NCBI GenBank assembly: GCA_032173965.1
Contig: JAVUNC010000019.1
Location: 9,473,234-9,537,233 of the forward strand
Reading direction: 5' to 3'
DNA from: Sitta carolinensis
Taxonomy: Eukaryota; Chordata; Aves; Passeriformes; Sittidae
DNA length: 64,000 nucleotides
The notes beneath the pieces were generated by a model. That model saw nothing but the letters and a program-made list of their open reading frames with translations, was not told the origin of the DNA and did no database searches. Shown piece after piece: positions 27,280-38,255 of this stretch; within the stretch, counting starts at the first letter, position 1, and each line of letters starts with the position of its first letter. Both the position numbers and the translations under genes were made by a program.

Positions 27280-28155
27280 TCCCGAGTCACACATAAAATA
27301 TTCATGTCACAATCTCTACAAAAGTAATTGTGTCCTTAAAGTTCAGACATCACCTCACCCCTGGGGGTTGTATATACAAGTTTAGATGGCACACACCCTT
27401 TTTAGACACTGCTGTGGATCAAACACAACTGCTGGTTTGATTTTCGAGTACTGTCACTATGTGCCACGTGAATAAATAATGTAAATTGTCTGAGAAGCTG
27501 GTACAGCTGATCTCATTACATAAAAAGAGAGGGATCTTTTTATTAAAGAAAGGATAGAAAAGTTAAATGTCTAGAAAGCTTTCTTGAGAGCTGTCAGGCA
27601 ATCACTACACTCATGAGGAATCTGGTGCAGAGTCTTCCTTCTGTGAAAATCACTCCTTTCTGTGAGAATGTCTCCTTTCAAAGCTGTTTTACCTATGTAG
27701 CTCAGCATGGAAATGCAGATAGCTGCCTGGAACTGCTAGGGTAGCCACGAGAAACATAATCCAGCTCCACCAAACCCAGCAGTGATAGTCTCCAGACCTC
27801 ACTGGGATTTCACCTAGGTTTGTGACAGACCAGGTATGACAGTGGCTTAGACTGCAGCTGAGTCTCCAGGAGGGTCTGTGTGGGAGGCTGAGCACCTGTG
27901 GCCTTCTCCATCTAAATTTTCAGCTTCCCTTTTAAGAACCCTTAGCACTAACTGCATGGCAGGTTCACCATCGCCGGCGAGGCCACGAGGACAGTGCACG
28001 CCATGCTCAGTGCTGCCATGAAGGGATGTTTTCAGTTTGTCAGCCTGTCATCAGCACAGCAGCTCCAAAAGTTCCCTCCCCAAGGCTGCCAGCACTGCCC
28101 AAGTGTGAAAATGTTGGCCATGCTTACACTTGTAGAACCTCTCCAGTGTTGCTTT

Positions 28156-28350
28156 AGAATCCTTGAGGTTGGATAAGACCCCTAAGATCATGAGTGCAGC
28201 CATCAACCCAACACTGCCAAGTCCACCACTAAGCCATGTTTCTAAGCACCACATCTACATATTTTGGAACCTTTCCAGGGATGGTAATTTCACTCACTAC
28301 TGCTTTAGTATGTTTTGGGACATTTTGCTACCCATACTTTAATCACTGTC
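28156..28350 (-). mobile_element. CR1 LINE 3' fragment, minus orientation
   Basis: The plus strand reads 'agaatccttgaggttggata', 'agacccctaagatcatgag', 'ccatcaacccaacactgcca', 'actaagccatgtttctaagc', 'accacatctacatattttgg' and 'cctttccagggatggtaatt'. This series matches, in order, the reverse complement of a common avian CR1 3' end of the type beginning 'agaatcattaaggttggaaa'. The match is clear to about 28300 and weak to 28350. The copy is 5'-truncated, as most CR1 insertions are. Confidence 0.85.
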
Positions 28351-30784
28351 TCTGTGTTTCCACATGTGCCAGTGTTTGGCAATGCTCTGGCTGGTTAAAC
28401 TTTAAATTCTATCCATGTGGACATTCACTTCTCTAATGCAAATAATCCTGTGTGGTCAGACCCACTGCTCTGGAACCCATTTATTGGCTCAAACCCATAA
28501 ATGCTTCAGTTCACTGAGTTATGTTTCTTTGGGTAACACCCACAGATGTAAAGAAAGCCCATGGTACAGCTCTGTTGAAAATGTTAAATCAAGTATTAAA
28601 CAGTGTTGACACAATTAGAGCCCAGTGGGGTTTCATTCTTTATCCAACCCCTATGAATAAAAGATACCTTTAATTCATGTCTCTGGTTTCTAACCATTCC
28701 TTATCCATCTTAATAATGTATTACCTCACCCATATTTAGAGAACTTTAACAATAGTCAATCAAGGGAAACTTTGTCAAATAGCTTTCTACAAACCCAGAC
28801 ATATTAGATCTATTAATTTAGTTTAATAGCTACTTCACATTGTAAAAGCAACCACTTCCTTTTTCTGTAATGGTGAGAGAAAAAATCTTCAAGCCATTTA
28901 ATTTCACCTCATACTGTTCAGGTTATTGTGACAAATTACATTTTTTTCTTAAAATAAAAGCTGTCAATTTGCACTTGCAGAAAAATGTACCTTGGTGGTT
29001 GGTGTCCTTACCTCCTACAATGCACATTCCCATTGAACCTTTAAGTCCATCACCTTAAACCGTTCCTTAACACCAAAAAGAAAAAATGGCAAAGAAAAAT
29101 GCCACTATCTCCACCTTCTTCTGTGTGCCAGAGAGGCTCAAAATGAAGCAGCTCATGGATTATTCTCCTCCTTTTTTTTCTGTACATACAGCCTCAGAAG
29201 TAAAAATCTCACGTTGTATTGAAAAAGAAGTACATTCCAAACACCTGCAGCTGCAGAACAAAGGTTTGCCATGTTATCCATATATTTTCAGAATTCAGAA
29301 GAGGAATTAATTTAATTCTAAATTCACTATATTTCTCAAACCCTAGGTGTATGGATTAATAAAATTAATAAAAAGGACTTTATAGAAGAATCTGTTTTCA
29401 GCTCATTGGTTCAGCAGAAACCTGGAGCTGAACCCTGTCATGGTGGCTGGCATCTGTAATTTCCATAACATTTGGTTAACTCTGCATAGAATGTCAAGAA
29501 GTGTCACTGTAATTTCAGATAAATGAAAGCAGCTGACGTTTGAAAACCTTCTGTGGAAATGCCTGGCTGGCTGCTCACATCCAGTCTGAGAATCAGCCAT
29601 CAAGCTTGAAGGCATTTTAGTCACACTTATATTTGAATGTTGACTGATACGTGAAAACAAAGGTTTGATTTTTTAATTTACTTCCAATGATTTGGCTAGG
29701 ACTTCTCTTTATATCTCATAAATCCATACCATCAGATTAGGCTAAGAAAAATCAACCAAATTTGAGACCAAATTAATTTTTGATGTAGTAAATCCCCCTG
29801 AAGTCAGTGGGGTAAAATGAGTTATAACTTTGACTGAATAACTCTATTTATTATAGTTAAGTCCACGTTTAGAGGTTTCGTTTTTTTCTGATACATGTTT
29901 CTTTTGTTCTGACAGAGAATTACAGATAGATCTTTCTTCTAAAATATTGCTGTTATAATAAATGAATGTCTAACCTTTTTCTATTATTTTTATTGAATGA
30001 ACTCTCAGAAACCATTTGTAGTTTTTCAGGATAGTGCCTAATTATTTAAAATTATATTGGAGTGTTTTATTAGGGGCCCAAATCCTACAGATCTTCCCTC
30101 TATTTCAAGGAAACACAATTTCTAGGATTTAAAGCAACATTGTTGATACCAATCTTCCTTTCAAAATTGAAGGAATTTCAGACTACAGCATTACCCATGT
30201 GTAATTTTTAAAGGGTTTGTATCATCATCCCTTCCTTTCCAACAGATTAAATGGTGCCTTTTATATCCTTATTGTTATCCACTACTCTAAAGAGGCCAGG
30301 GACTTCAACCACAGCTCATGTGAAAAGACTTCCTCCCACAGCCTGTGATACTTTTGATTCAGGAATGGTAACACAACAGGAAACCCACATGACAAAATGA
30401 GGAAGTGTTTGAAAGAGAAATTTTCTTGTACTAATGCTCTATGACTGATTAAATCTGGGTTCTTTTCACACCTGATTTTACTTCAGACAATTCTCTTAAC
30501 AAGTTTCCATGCTGGTGTTTTCTCTCCTATAAAATAGTAACATCCTTCAGTGGCCTTTGGTCTCTCACACCCTTGTCATTTTGTTAATTCTTAGGATGCA
30601 TCTCAGACTGTATGACCAAAGGAAAATAAAGGTCTTGATCTTAATCAGAGCCTCTAACTGGTACGTGGAGTCCAAATAATGAATACTAATTCAAGGTGGA
30701 AATCCTTGGGATCTTTGGTTTTATTTTTAAATTTTTGCAGCGTTCAGGTCAAGTTCAAGATCATTCTTATATTACCTGTATAAC
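28351..30784. other. Gene-free AT-rich sequence
   Basis: I see no gene, long repeat or RNA gene here. Open frames reach at most 85 codons. A weak MIR-like stretch near 30475-30560 ('ctcctataaaatagtaac') was considered and rejected as too short. Confidence 0.65.
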
Positions 30785-31340
30785 TGTGGTGGGCTGACCG
30801 TGGCTGAATGCCAGGTGCTGACCAAAGCTGCTCTGTGATTCACCTTCTCAACCAGGCAGGGGACAAAAAAATCCAATGAAAGGCTTGTGGGTCAAGCCAA
30901 GGTCAGGGAGAGATCACTCACCAAATATCACCATGGGAAAAACAGACCTGACTCAGGGAAATTAACTGAATTTATTACCAATCAAATGAGAGTAGGATAA
31001 TGAGAAATAAACCCACATCTTATAAAACCCTTCCCTCCACCCTTCCATTCTCCCAAAGCTCAGCTTTATTCCTGATCTCTTTCCCTCCTCCTCTTCTCAC
31101 AGGGCTCAAGGGACAGGGAATGGGGCTGTGGGCTGTTCAGCACATGATGTCCCTGCCACTCCTTTCTCCTCAGGGGAGAGTATATTAACTCTTCACACTC
31201 GTTTCTGGCTCCAGCATGGAGTCCCTTCCACAGGAAACTGTCCTCCATGAACTTCTCCAAAGTAAATCCTTCCCATGGGCTGCAGTTCTTCATGAACTGC
31301 TCCAGCGTGGGTCCCTTCCACAGGGTGCTTGGGTGATTCT
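30785..31340. mobile_element. Truncated avian endogenous-retrovirus LTR
   Basis: The segment starts with tgtggtgggctgaccgtggc, a TG-initiated LTR-like end. It continues with 'atgccaggtgctgaccaaag', 'gcttgtgggtcaagccaagg', 'gggagagatcactcacc', 'aattaactgaatttattacc' and 'gagtaggataatgagaaata'. It ends with reiterated 'ctccagc(a/g)tggagtcccttcca' units spaced about 40-50 bp apart (31212-31325). I recognise this series as an LTR family (ERVL-like by memory) found in many copies in bird genomes, especially songbirds. Intact copies continue well beyond the point where this one stops (about 31340), so this copy is truncated or degraded on that side. No viral coding sequence adjoins it. Transcriptional orientation is not certain. 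Confidence 0.7.
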
Positions 31341-33680
31341 AGTTCCAGCTATGCCTAAAAAATATTTGGCACTGTGGTCCTCAGTGTTGCCCACTGGGCT
31401 GTTCTAGGAGCCTTATGAGGCTGAATATGTCCTAACTTCAAGAAAATAAAGATTATTTTTCTAAAAAAATATTCTTTGTTACAGGGTGCTGTGTTTAGAA
31501 AATATTATTTCTCAGCTGTATCTTTCATTTGGTTCTTTCCAATTCAAGCTTTACAGGCTCAGTGTTCTTTCATTTAATAGGTCAAACTCAATGCATTGTA
31601 ATTAAAACAAAGATAATCTTATTTTTGTGTAAAATGCACCTCTGAATTTTATGTTCCCCTACAAACTGAAAGTTTACAACTTGAAAGAATGAGATGGGCT
31701 TATTAATTTTGCATTCTTACTCTTTCATTAACTGGTGTAGGCAAATAAAGAAGAGGTACCTGATCCAACAAAGAGCTTGTGTGTCTGAGGCAAAAGGTGA
31801 TCTCCCTTTTTCCACTTAAAATTTCTGGTCACTCAGGTTTCAAAAGTGCACACAAGTCTCCATTACAAATCAAGGTCCCTGCTTTGTGATTTAGCATTAT
31901 AATAAAAGCAATCTGCTTGTAAGAACAAATTTCTCAGGCCACAGGTGCCATGTGGGTCTGTATCACTTCCAGGATAGGAGAAGGATTTTTAATAGCTGCT
32001 CTTTGAAACTTAAATTGAGGTATTGGTCTTTGTGTTTAATTTGGTTACTGATGAGATCTATTCAGATTCATCTTGGATCCTGGTCTGGAAAATTTCCTGC
32101 AGAAGACACCCTCTAGATACTATCTAAACAGAATAGATGGTTCCCAGGCAGGTAAAATACACAAATAACTTTAGAGTTAAAAATAACTTTTTCTGTGAAG
32201 TTTCCATCCAGAGCATAAGCTGGTGTTGCCTGAAATTGAAACTTCAGAGGAAACAAGGGCTCTCAGACATTGATGCTGCATCAATATATAGACTCGCTAA
32301 TGAAATTGTAATGCTTAATCCCAAAATACATGTAGGGGTTTTTTTTTGTTTTGTTTTTTTTTTTCCGGAAGCAACTTAAATGGGAAACAGAGAGGAGCTG
32401 CAAGAGAGTGAAATTCACATTGTGAGCCATAGCAGAGGAGTCACAAAGCATAAAGATGATTTTCTTTCAAGTCTACCTCTAAAATAAATAATCCACACAT
32501 ACTTGTTGAAAGACCAAAAAAAATATTTTTAAAATCAACGATTCCAGGAAATTCTGTGCATGTTCAGCTCTGCAGGTCAGGTATTCTACTACTCATATCT
32601 TTTAAAGAGATAATTCATGATGCTTCAATGAAAGAGTAAAGTAAAATTTTTGCCCAGAGGGTTTTGTTTCCCCCTAACATTCAGAATTATTGGGCTGGGT
32701 TGTGTTCGAATGCCTCACCTTTATGGCCATAGAAACAGAGTATCTTTTTCATTGCTCTGTTACAGCTCATACTTCTGAAACCAGAATGAATACAAATAAA
32801 AAATAGTACAGGAGCCTGGAACTGGGCTGGCTGGATAAAATTTAAATAATAAATTAAGGAAGAACTCAAGTTTCCCAGATTATTTCGTTGACAGGAAAGC
32901 ACTGGAGAAACACAAGCTGACTGATATTTGATTTCCAAAAGTCTGCATCCTTTTTCTTGCCATATCCACCTGCTCTATTCTGTATCATCAGTTTCAGGCA
33001 GAAAACAGCATTCCAACATTTCTTCTCTGTTTGTGGCAATGGAGTAACATTCTCCTCAAATGATTTTTCAGCTGTATTTTTAGAAGATGCTCTTTCCTTT
33101 TAGATTAATTCTGTTAGGAGTGTGTCAAGGGTACCATGTCAGGAAAACTTTATTATTTTATTAAATTGCAGACACTTATCAATACCAGCTACTGCAGCAG
33201 GGGGACAACTCTTTGTCTGCTCATGAAATCTGGGGATGGTTTAGACAGAACAAGAGGAAAAGTTAAGGAAAACACTCTGGTTATTTTTATTTCTTTTCTC
33301 TCTCTTATCTGCTGGAGTTAAAATGTACCTTTGTATTTCATTTTTATTATTGTTATTTAATAATGAATAACAAATGAAGGCAAAAAAAAACTACTCAGAT
33401 TTTTGGGGTCAGTTTTCAGAACTAAGTTACTCAGAGAAAAGGGAATTTTAGCATTTGTGTCTTGATTAAAGTCAGCAGGCAGATTTGCTGAACTATTTGC
33501 ATGAAGGAAATGTCACTCCCAGCATCAGCCAGACCACGCAGAAATAAAAACAAACACAGAAATCACTTAAGGTAGAATGAAAGCCCCTGCAAAAAGGGTA
33601 CTAGGGCTTGGCTTCACATCTAAATTGACCTCCAATAAGAGGCTGCCATCTTATTTGGCTGTCATTAATTTGCACTTTAA

Positions 33681-33698
33681 TGTCACATTAATGTGACA
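33681..33698. repeat. Perfect 18-bp palindrome
   Basis: tgtcacattaatgtgaca is identical to its reverse complement. Half-sites TGTCA/TGACA flank a central ATTAAT. It could be a dimeric factor site or chance. Confidence 0.85.
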
Positions 33699-33830
33699 AC
33701 AGAACTTTCTCATTCATCCATCCAATCATCCATCAGCTCATGGGTGGAAAATTTCAAATATGTCTTTGACTCCTGTACAAATGAACTTGCAGAATGAAGT
33801 CTCACATCACCACACAAAACCCTTGCCACC

Positions 33831-33930
33831 AAAACAAAAACAAAAACAAAAATTAAAAAAAAAAATGTGTACATGAGAAAGTGAGAAAGTCATATACAAG
33901 AAAAAAATATACAAGAGAAAAAAGAGAAGC
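33831..33930. repeat. A-rich low-complexity patch
   Basis: It begins with a CAAAAA-type imperfect repeat (33831-33853) and an A11 run, then continues as purine-rich sequence with repeated gagaaag and tacaag(a) units. It is a low-complexity microsatellite-like patch. Confidence 0.8.
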
Positions 33931-34366
33931 TTCAGAATTAAGTACTGCAACTGAGACTGTGGAAAGAATCACTAATCAAGTCTAAGAGGGGTAAAAGAAA
34001 ACATGAAAAGCAGAGAAAAGCAAACAGAAGCTGTTGTAGTAACTCTGTGGTTTGGGAAGGAAAAAGCTGCTAAATCCCCTCCTGGAGCTCATTTCTGTAA
34101 ATATACAGTAAATGTACTGCTTGCTAAAGGAAAGGTTAAAGCTCATCATGAACCAGAACCACTGTTAAGAAAGAAAAACACAGACATAAAAAAGGGGAAA
34201 CTTTTACTTCACTCCAACAGGAATTTAAACCTAAGGAAAGCATTTCAGATATAAAAGCACTAATCAAACAAATACTCTGACCTTGAAAGACAGAAGATGT
34301 GTGAAGAAAGATCTTTTTAAGCTCCTTGACTAAGCCAATCAATTTGCCACCTTGCTCTTCCTGTAC

Positions 34367-34384
34367 TTTTTTTTTTTTTTTTTT
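34367..34384. repeat. Poly-T run (T18)
   Basis: A homopolymer run of eighteen T bases lies between ctgtac and ggaagtg. It is a mononucleotide repeat. Confidence 0.9.
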
Positions 34385-34742
34385 GGAAGTGTGCTTCCTT
34401 ATGAAAAAGTTGGGAGCAGAAAATATAGAAAAAAAAATGATTCATAGCCTTGGAATCTTTTAACTGCAGCACATGTATTTTTCTAGGACAAACACAGAAC
34501 TCCACTTGACATTCTATCATGTATGGAAGAAAGAGAACTTCTCTGTCTTTAGTCCATCCTGCTCTAGACAACAGGGGATTCAGCACTTAAAAATGGCACA
34601 AAGCAATTCACATTTCTCATTCAAGTCCTTCTCTAAAGACTGTTTGAAAAGAGAACAAATATATTTGTTACTAAGAAAGGCCATACAAATATTTAAGGTG
34701 CTGTTTAGACTAAGAATTTGCAATATGAATGTAAAATTAGAG

Positions 34743-34946
34743 CCTCTCCTCTCCTCTCCTCTCCTCTCCTCTCCCTCTCGCTCCCTCTCCTCTCCTCTCC
34801 TCTCCTCTCCTCTCCTCTCCTCTCCTCTCCTCTCCTCTCCTCTCCTCTCCTCTCCTCTCCTCTCCTCTCCTCTCCTCTCCTCTCCTCTCCTCTCCTCTCC
34901 TCTCCTCTCCTCTCCTTCCTTCCTCTCCTCTCCTCTCCTCTCTCCT
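34743..34946. repeat. CTCTC/GAGAG pentanucleotide microsatellite, 204 bp
   Basis: This tract is pure pyrimidine on the plus strand except for one G at 34780. It is built of the pentamer CTCTC (equivalently TCTCC). The longest uninterrupted core is about 34785-34915, near 26 copies. Interruptions lie at 34773-34784 and at the ttccttcc stretch near 34915-34923. It opens long artificial reading frames on both strands: Leu/Ser/Pro repeats on plus and Arg/Glu/Gly repeats on minus. These are not genes. A homopurine/homopyrimidine mirror repeat of this length can form intramolecular triplex DNA and is expected to vary in length between individuals. Confidence 0.97.
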
Positions 34947-37340
34947 GAGGAGCAGTGAGGGAGTGGCAGCTAACTTGGGAACTGCTTCACTGGATAAAGG
35001 GAGCACGACTACAGCCAAGATTCATTCTTGTGCACCGATTTTATCACCGATGCAGCAATAAAAGCTTGCCCTGGGTTTCATGTTGGTTAATAGAAAATGA
35101 TTATTTAGATTACAACTCCCAGAGCGATCTCACCCCTAGCAAACTCCTGTTGTGCTCAGGGTTGTAATCCAGGATGGAGTTGCTGCTCAGCACGCTTGGG
35201 GTGGCTGTGCACTGGGGGATTGATTGAGTGAAGCACTGCAAATCACAGAGCACAGCTGATGCAGTGCCAGAGCTCTCCAGAGCCACAGTGTCCCATCCAG
35301 TGGGCCACTCAAGCAATCCCAGTGTGCAACCATTTGGCATTGATGGGCTTTTTAGCCCCTCTAGTCTCTCAGGATTTTTCCAAAGGCTGAGCTTGTGTTT
35401 ATTAAGTCTAAAAAGAGGGTGTTTGTGTGAGTTGAACACTGAACTAGCTGGTCATTGTACCATTGCAAGATTCATTCCTAGGTGAAGATAGGTTACCCAT
35501 AGGGATCCAATTATGTAAAGTCATGGTTATTAAACAGCTACTGTGTTGGATATAGAAGTGTGTGGTACTGGAATAAATCCCTTCATCATTTCCTTTTCAT
35601 CACCTTCAGCAACACTTGGCTGTTACTGCAGCTTATAAATACTGAGGAATTTATACCAGTTAGAAATAAATTTGCTCTTGCAGTTTACAGATTTTGATAG
35701 GTCACCAATTTTGTGGAAAAATGTTGTTCTTTACACAGACACCCCCCTCATGTTAATTCTATCATTATTCCAACATGATTCCAAGCTGGGAAAAGAGTTT
35801 GTCTTTCTCTATCATGTTTGTTTACACACCCTTATCTCCTGTAAAGTGCTTAATGGGTCTTTGTCTATTTGTCTCCTTCTTAATAGTCAAGTGGCACTTA
35901 TTAAAGCTAAAATAGGGAACTCTGCACCCTTGTGCCACAGACATAAAACACAATGCAAGTTCAACATTCTTTACAGGGAAAATCAATAGATCTTCTGACA
36001 AAGCAAAACTTTCAGCAGCTTCTTATCCAGCTCACAAACCACTTTGTTTCAGCAGGCACAAGATGAATGACAGATATCACTGAGCTAATTTCAAGAAAAC
36101 ATCACCTAAACAAAAACCTCAAATGGCCTGTTATTCCTGAAATCACCGCATTTGTGCATTCATTTGTCATTATTTTGAGGGAATGTGTCTTATTATATGG
36201 CTAGAATGGTTATTCTACTGTTAAATATTGCATCAACAGAGCCATCTAAAGCACCATTACCACATCATGCAAGTGTGTTAAAATATTGGCATAATCCAGT
36301 GTAAATCAATTAATATTTTATTTGGACAGTGGATTCTAAATGTATTTATTTTCCACACAACCCACACTTTCTTGTTTTGTTTCTTTCCTTTAGTTTTATT
36401 TTATTGTCCCACTAATAGATGGATGTGCTCCCACTCAAGCCCACACTGAATCATTGCACTGCCACCTTAGATTTATCCATATAAGAAAAGTTAATTAGAA
36501 ACTTTGTTAAGAGTGATTGCTTTCTGCTTACATACTTAGAAGCCCTAGTGCTGGCAAAAGTTACAATTGGGTGGTCATGGTCAAGGGCTTAAGTGATTAC
36601 AGTTTGCCAGTCTCACTTGACAGAACGTTTCAATAGTTAAGAGAATCCCAGACCACAAAGATTGCTCATAAGGAGTGGCAGCCAATTAATACCATCATAA
36701 CTGGTGTCTCCTGATAGCTTCCTCTTCTTCTTCATTTACATATTTCTCCTTCTCTCCTAGCAGACTGCAGAAATTCCTTACTTGAGCAGCATAGATGAAG
36801 CCTTCACTACCATTTCTGAAGCTGGTGCTTTCTGATAACTTTTTCAGTCCATGCAGTATATGTGAAGTTGATACTGATATGCTGATTTCACTGAGGGATC
36901 TATAAATTGTTTATTAGATGAGTACTCACAACGAGATGCCACACGTGAATCCAGCCAGCACAAATCACTGAGACTGCATTCAGCAAGGATGGCAGCACCA
37001 CGAAGACAGGATGCCAAAGGAAGTTCTCACTTTCACTGCAGAGCAGAGAAATATGGTTAATATAGCAAGAAGTCGTGAAGTAAAACAGATGGGAGAAAAC
37101 ATTGTGAGTGTTAGGGAGGAAGAGAGAGCAGTAAATGGTAAAGGGAGATGAGCTAGTTTGTATGAGCAGTCAGTATTCTGGTCAGTCTTTGGGGTCAGAG
37201 TTTATAAATATTAATTTTCCAATCCTACCTACTTTATTATTAAGTCATCAATATGATTATTGTTTCAGAGAGATTCATTCTGAGAATGGGTGTTTATCAT
37301 CTGTCTGGTTAAACTGAAATAAAAACTTTAAAAAACCCCA

Positions 37341-37361
37341 TTGTTTGTTTGTTTGTTTGTT
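37341..37361. repeat. TTTG tetranucleotide microsatellite
   Basis: About five copies of TTGT/TTTG lie between aacccca and ctacatag. It is a short simple repeat. Confidence 0.9.
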
Positions 37362-38232
37362 CTACATAGTTGCAGAAAAGATGAACCAGGTAGAGGACTC
37401 TTACTCCTGTTAATTCCTGTGCAGAGGTGGTGGCAAGCAAGAGGCTGGGTTAATCAGAGGTTCATCATTCACTGGCTTGATCAACTCCAAGGCTTCATCC
37501 ACAGCCTTGAAGAGTCTTGTGGCATTTTAGCAACAATAGATGACTGCAAGAGTAACTTTAGCACAATGAATATAAGGATTCCATTCACATTAACTAAATG
37601 ATAATCACCTTTTCTAATTCTTCAACAGGTGATCAAGATTTTAGAGCTGTTTATCCAGATTATAAAATCAGTACAGTAAGGTGCAACAGCACTGGAACTT
37701 GTGAAAATAAAAATTACAAGTATCTGTAATTACAATGCAATGTAGGGTAGCTTAAAATTGTTCTTATAAATCTTTTTATAAGCCCAAGTTAGTCAAGAAC
37801 ACATATCTGCTGTTGTTTTACAGCATCACCTAGGAATTTTCAGATATCTGACAGAATATTTTTTAATTATTTTATCATCACTGAGCCTATCACTTGCACC
37901 CTTGGTGGCTACTTATCTAAACCAAGGGAACTCAATCAAATTAACAAAGGATGATTATTCCTTGCATAATTCTTTTCTGAGCAACAAACTCTTCCAAGTT
38001 CAAGTTGAAATTACTTATCTCTGACCACTACAAAATTCCTCTCAGGTAATATCTGGCATAATAATGGCATCAAGAATTCAAGTGGAGAAATAGAGGTTTG
38101 AGACCTATTTGGCTCCTAGGACCTGACAAAGCAAAACCCTTAAACAAGTGTTTTATTTGAACAGAGAAGAATTTTTGTATTGAAGGTCCTGGAGGTGATG
38201 ACACACTTATCTGTCTATTTAAGAATTAAGAA

Positions 38233-38255
38233 TCCCAGAAACTAGATTTCTGGGA
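38233..38255. repeat. Inverted repeat, 9-bp arms
   Basis: tcccagaaa (38233-38241), a 5-base loop (ctaga) and the exact reverse complement tttctggga (38247-38255). The half-site TTCTGGGA, in a TTCC..GGAA-like arrangement, recalls STAT/Bcl6-type sites, but a single occurrence is weak evidence. Confidence 0.75.

Larger units (their letters stand above)
23746..28155. other. Gene-free sequence
   Basis: No gene is recognised. The longest frame is 118 codons at 26077-26433 on the plus strand, without domains. A short CpG-containing patch lies at 27970-28000. Two small repeats (27187-27214 and A26 at 27254-27279) are listed separately. The moderately GC-rich stretches at 23960-24115 and 24240-24510 match no repeat I can name. 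Confidence 0.65.
31341..34742. other. Gene-free sequence
   Basis: No gene is recognised; the longest frame is under 90 codons. The stretch holds T-rich runs at 32338-32366, a CAAAAA-type A-rich patch at 33831-33930, an 18-bp palindrome at 33681-33698 and a T18 run at 34367-34384. The sequence directly after the LTR (31341-31480) may contain degraded LTR remnants, but I cannot show this. Confidence 0.65.

Noticed and set aside
30475..30610. MIR-like segment
   Set aside because: Only about 25 bases (ctcctataaaatagtaac and neighbours) resemble the MIR tail, and the rest does not align by eye.
34473..35018. Leu/Ser/Pro-repeat frame on plus and Arg/Glu/Gly-repeat frame on minus
   Set aside because: Both are direct translations of the CTCTC pentanucleotide repeat, whose 15-base translation period contains no stop.
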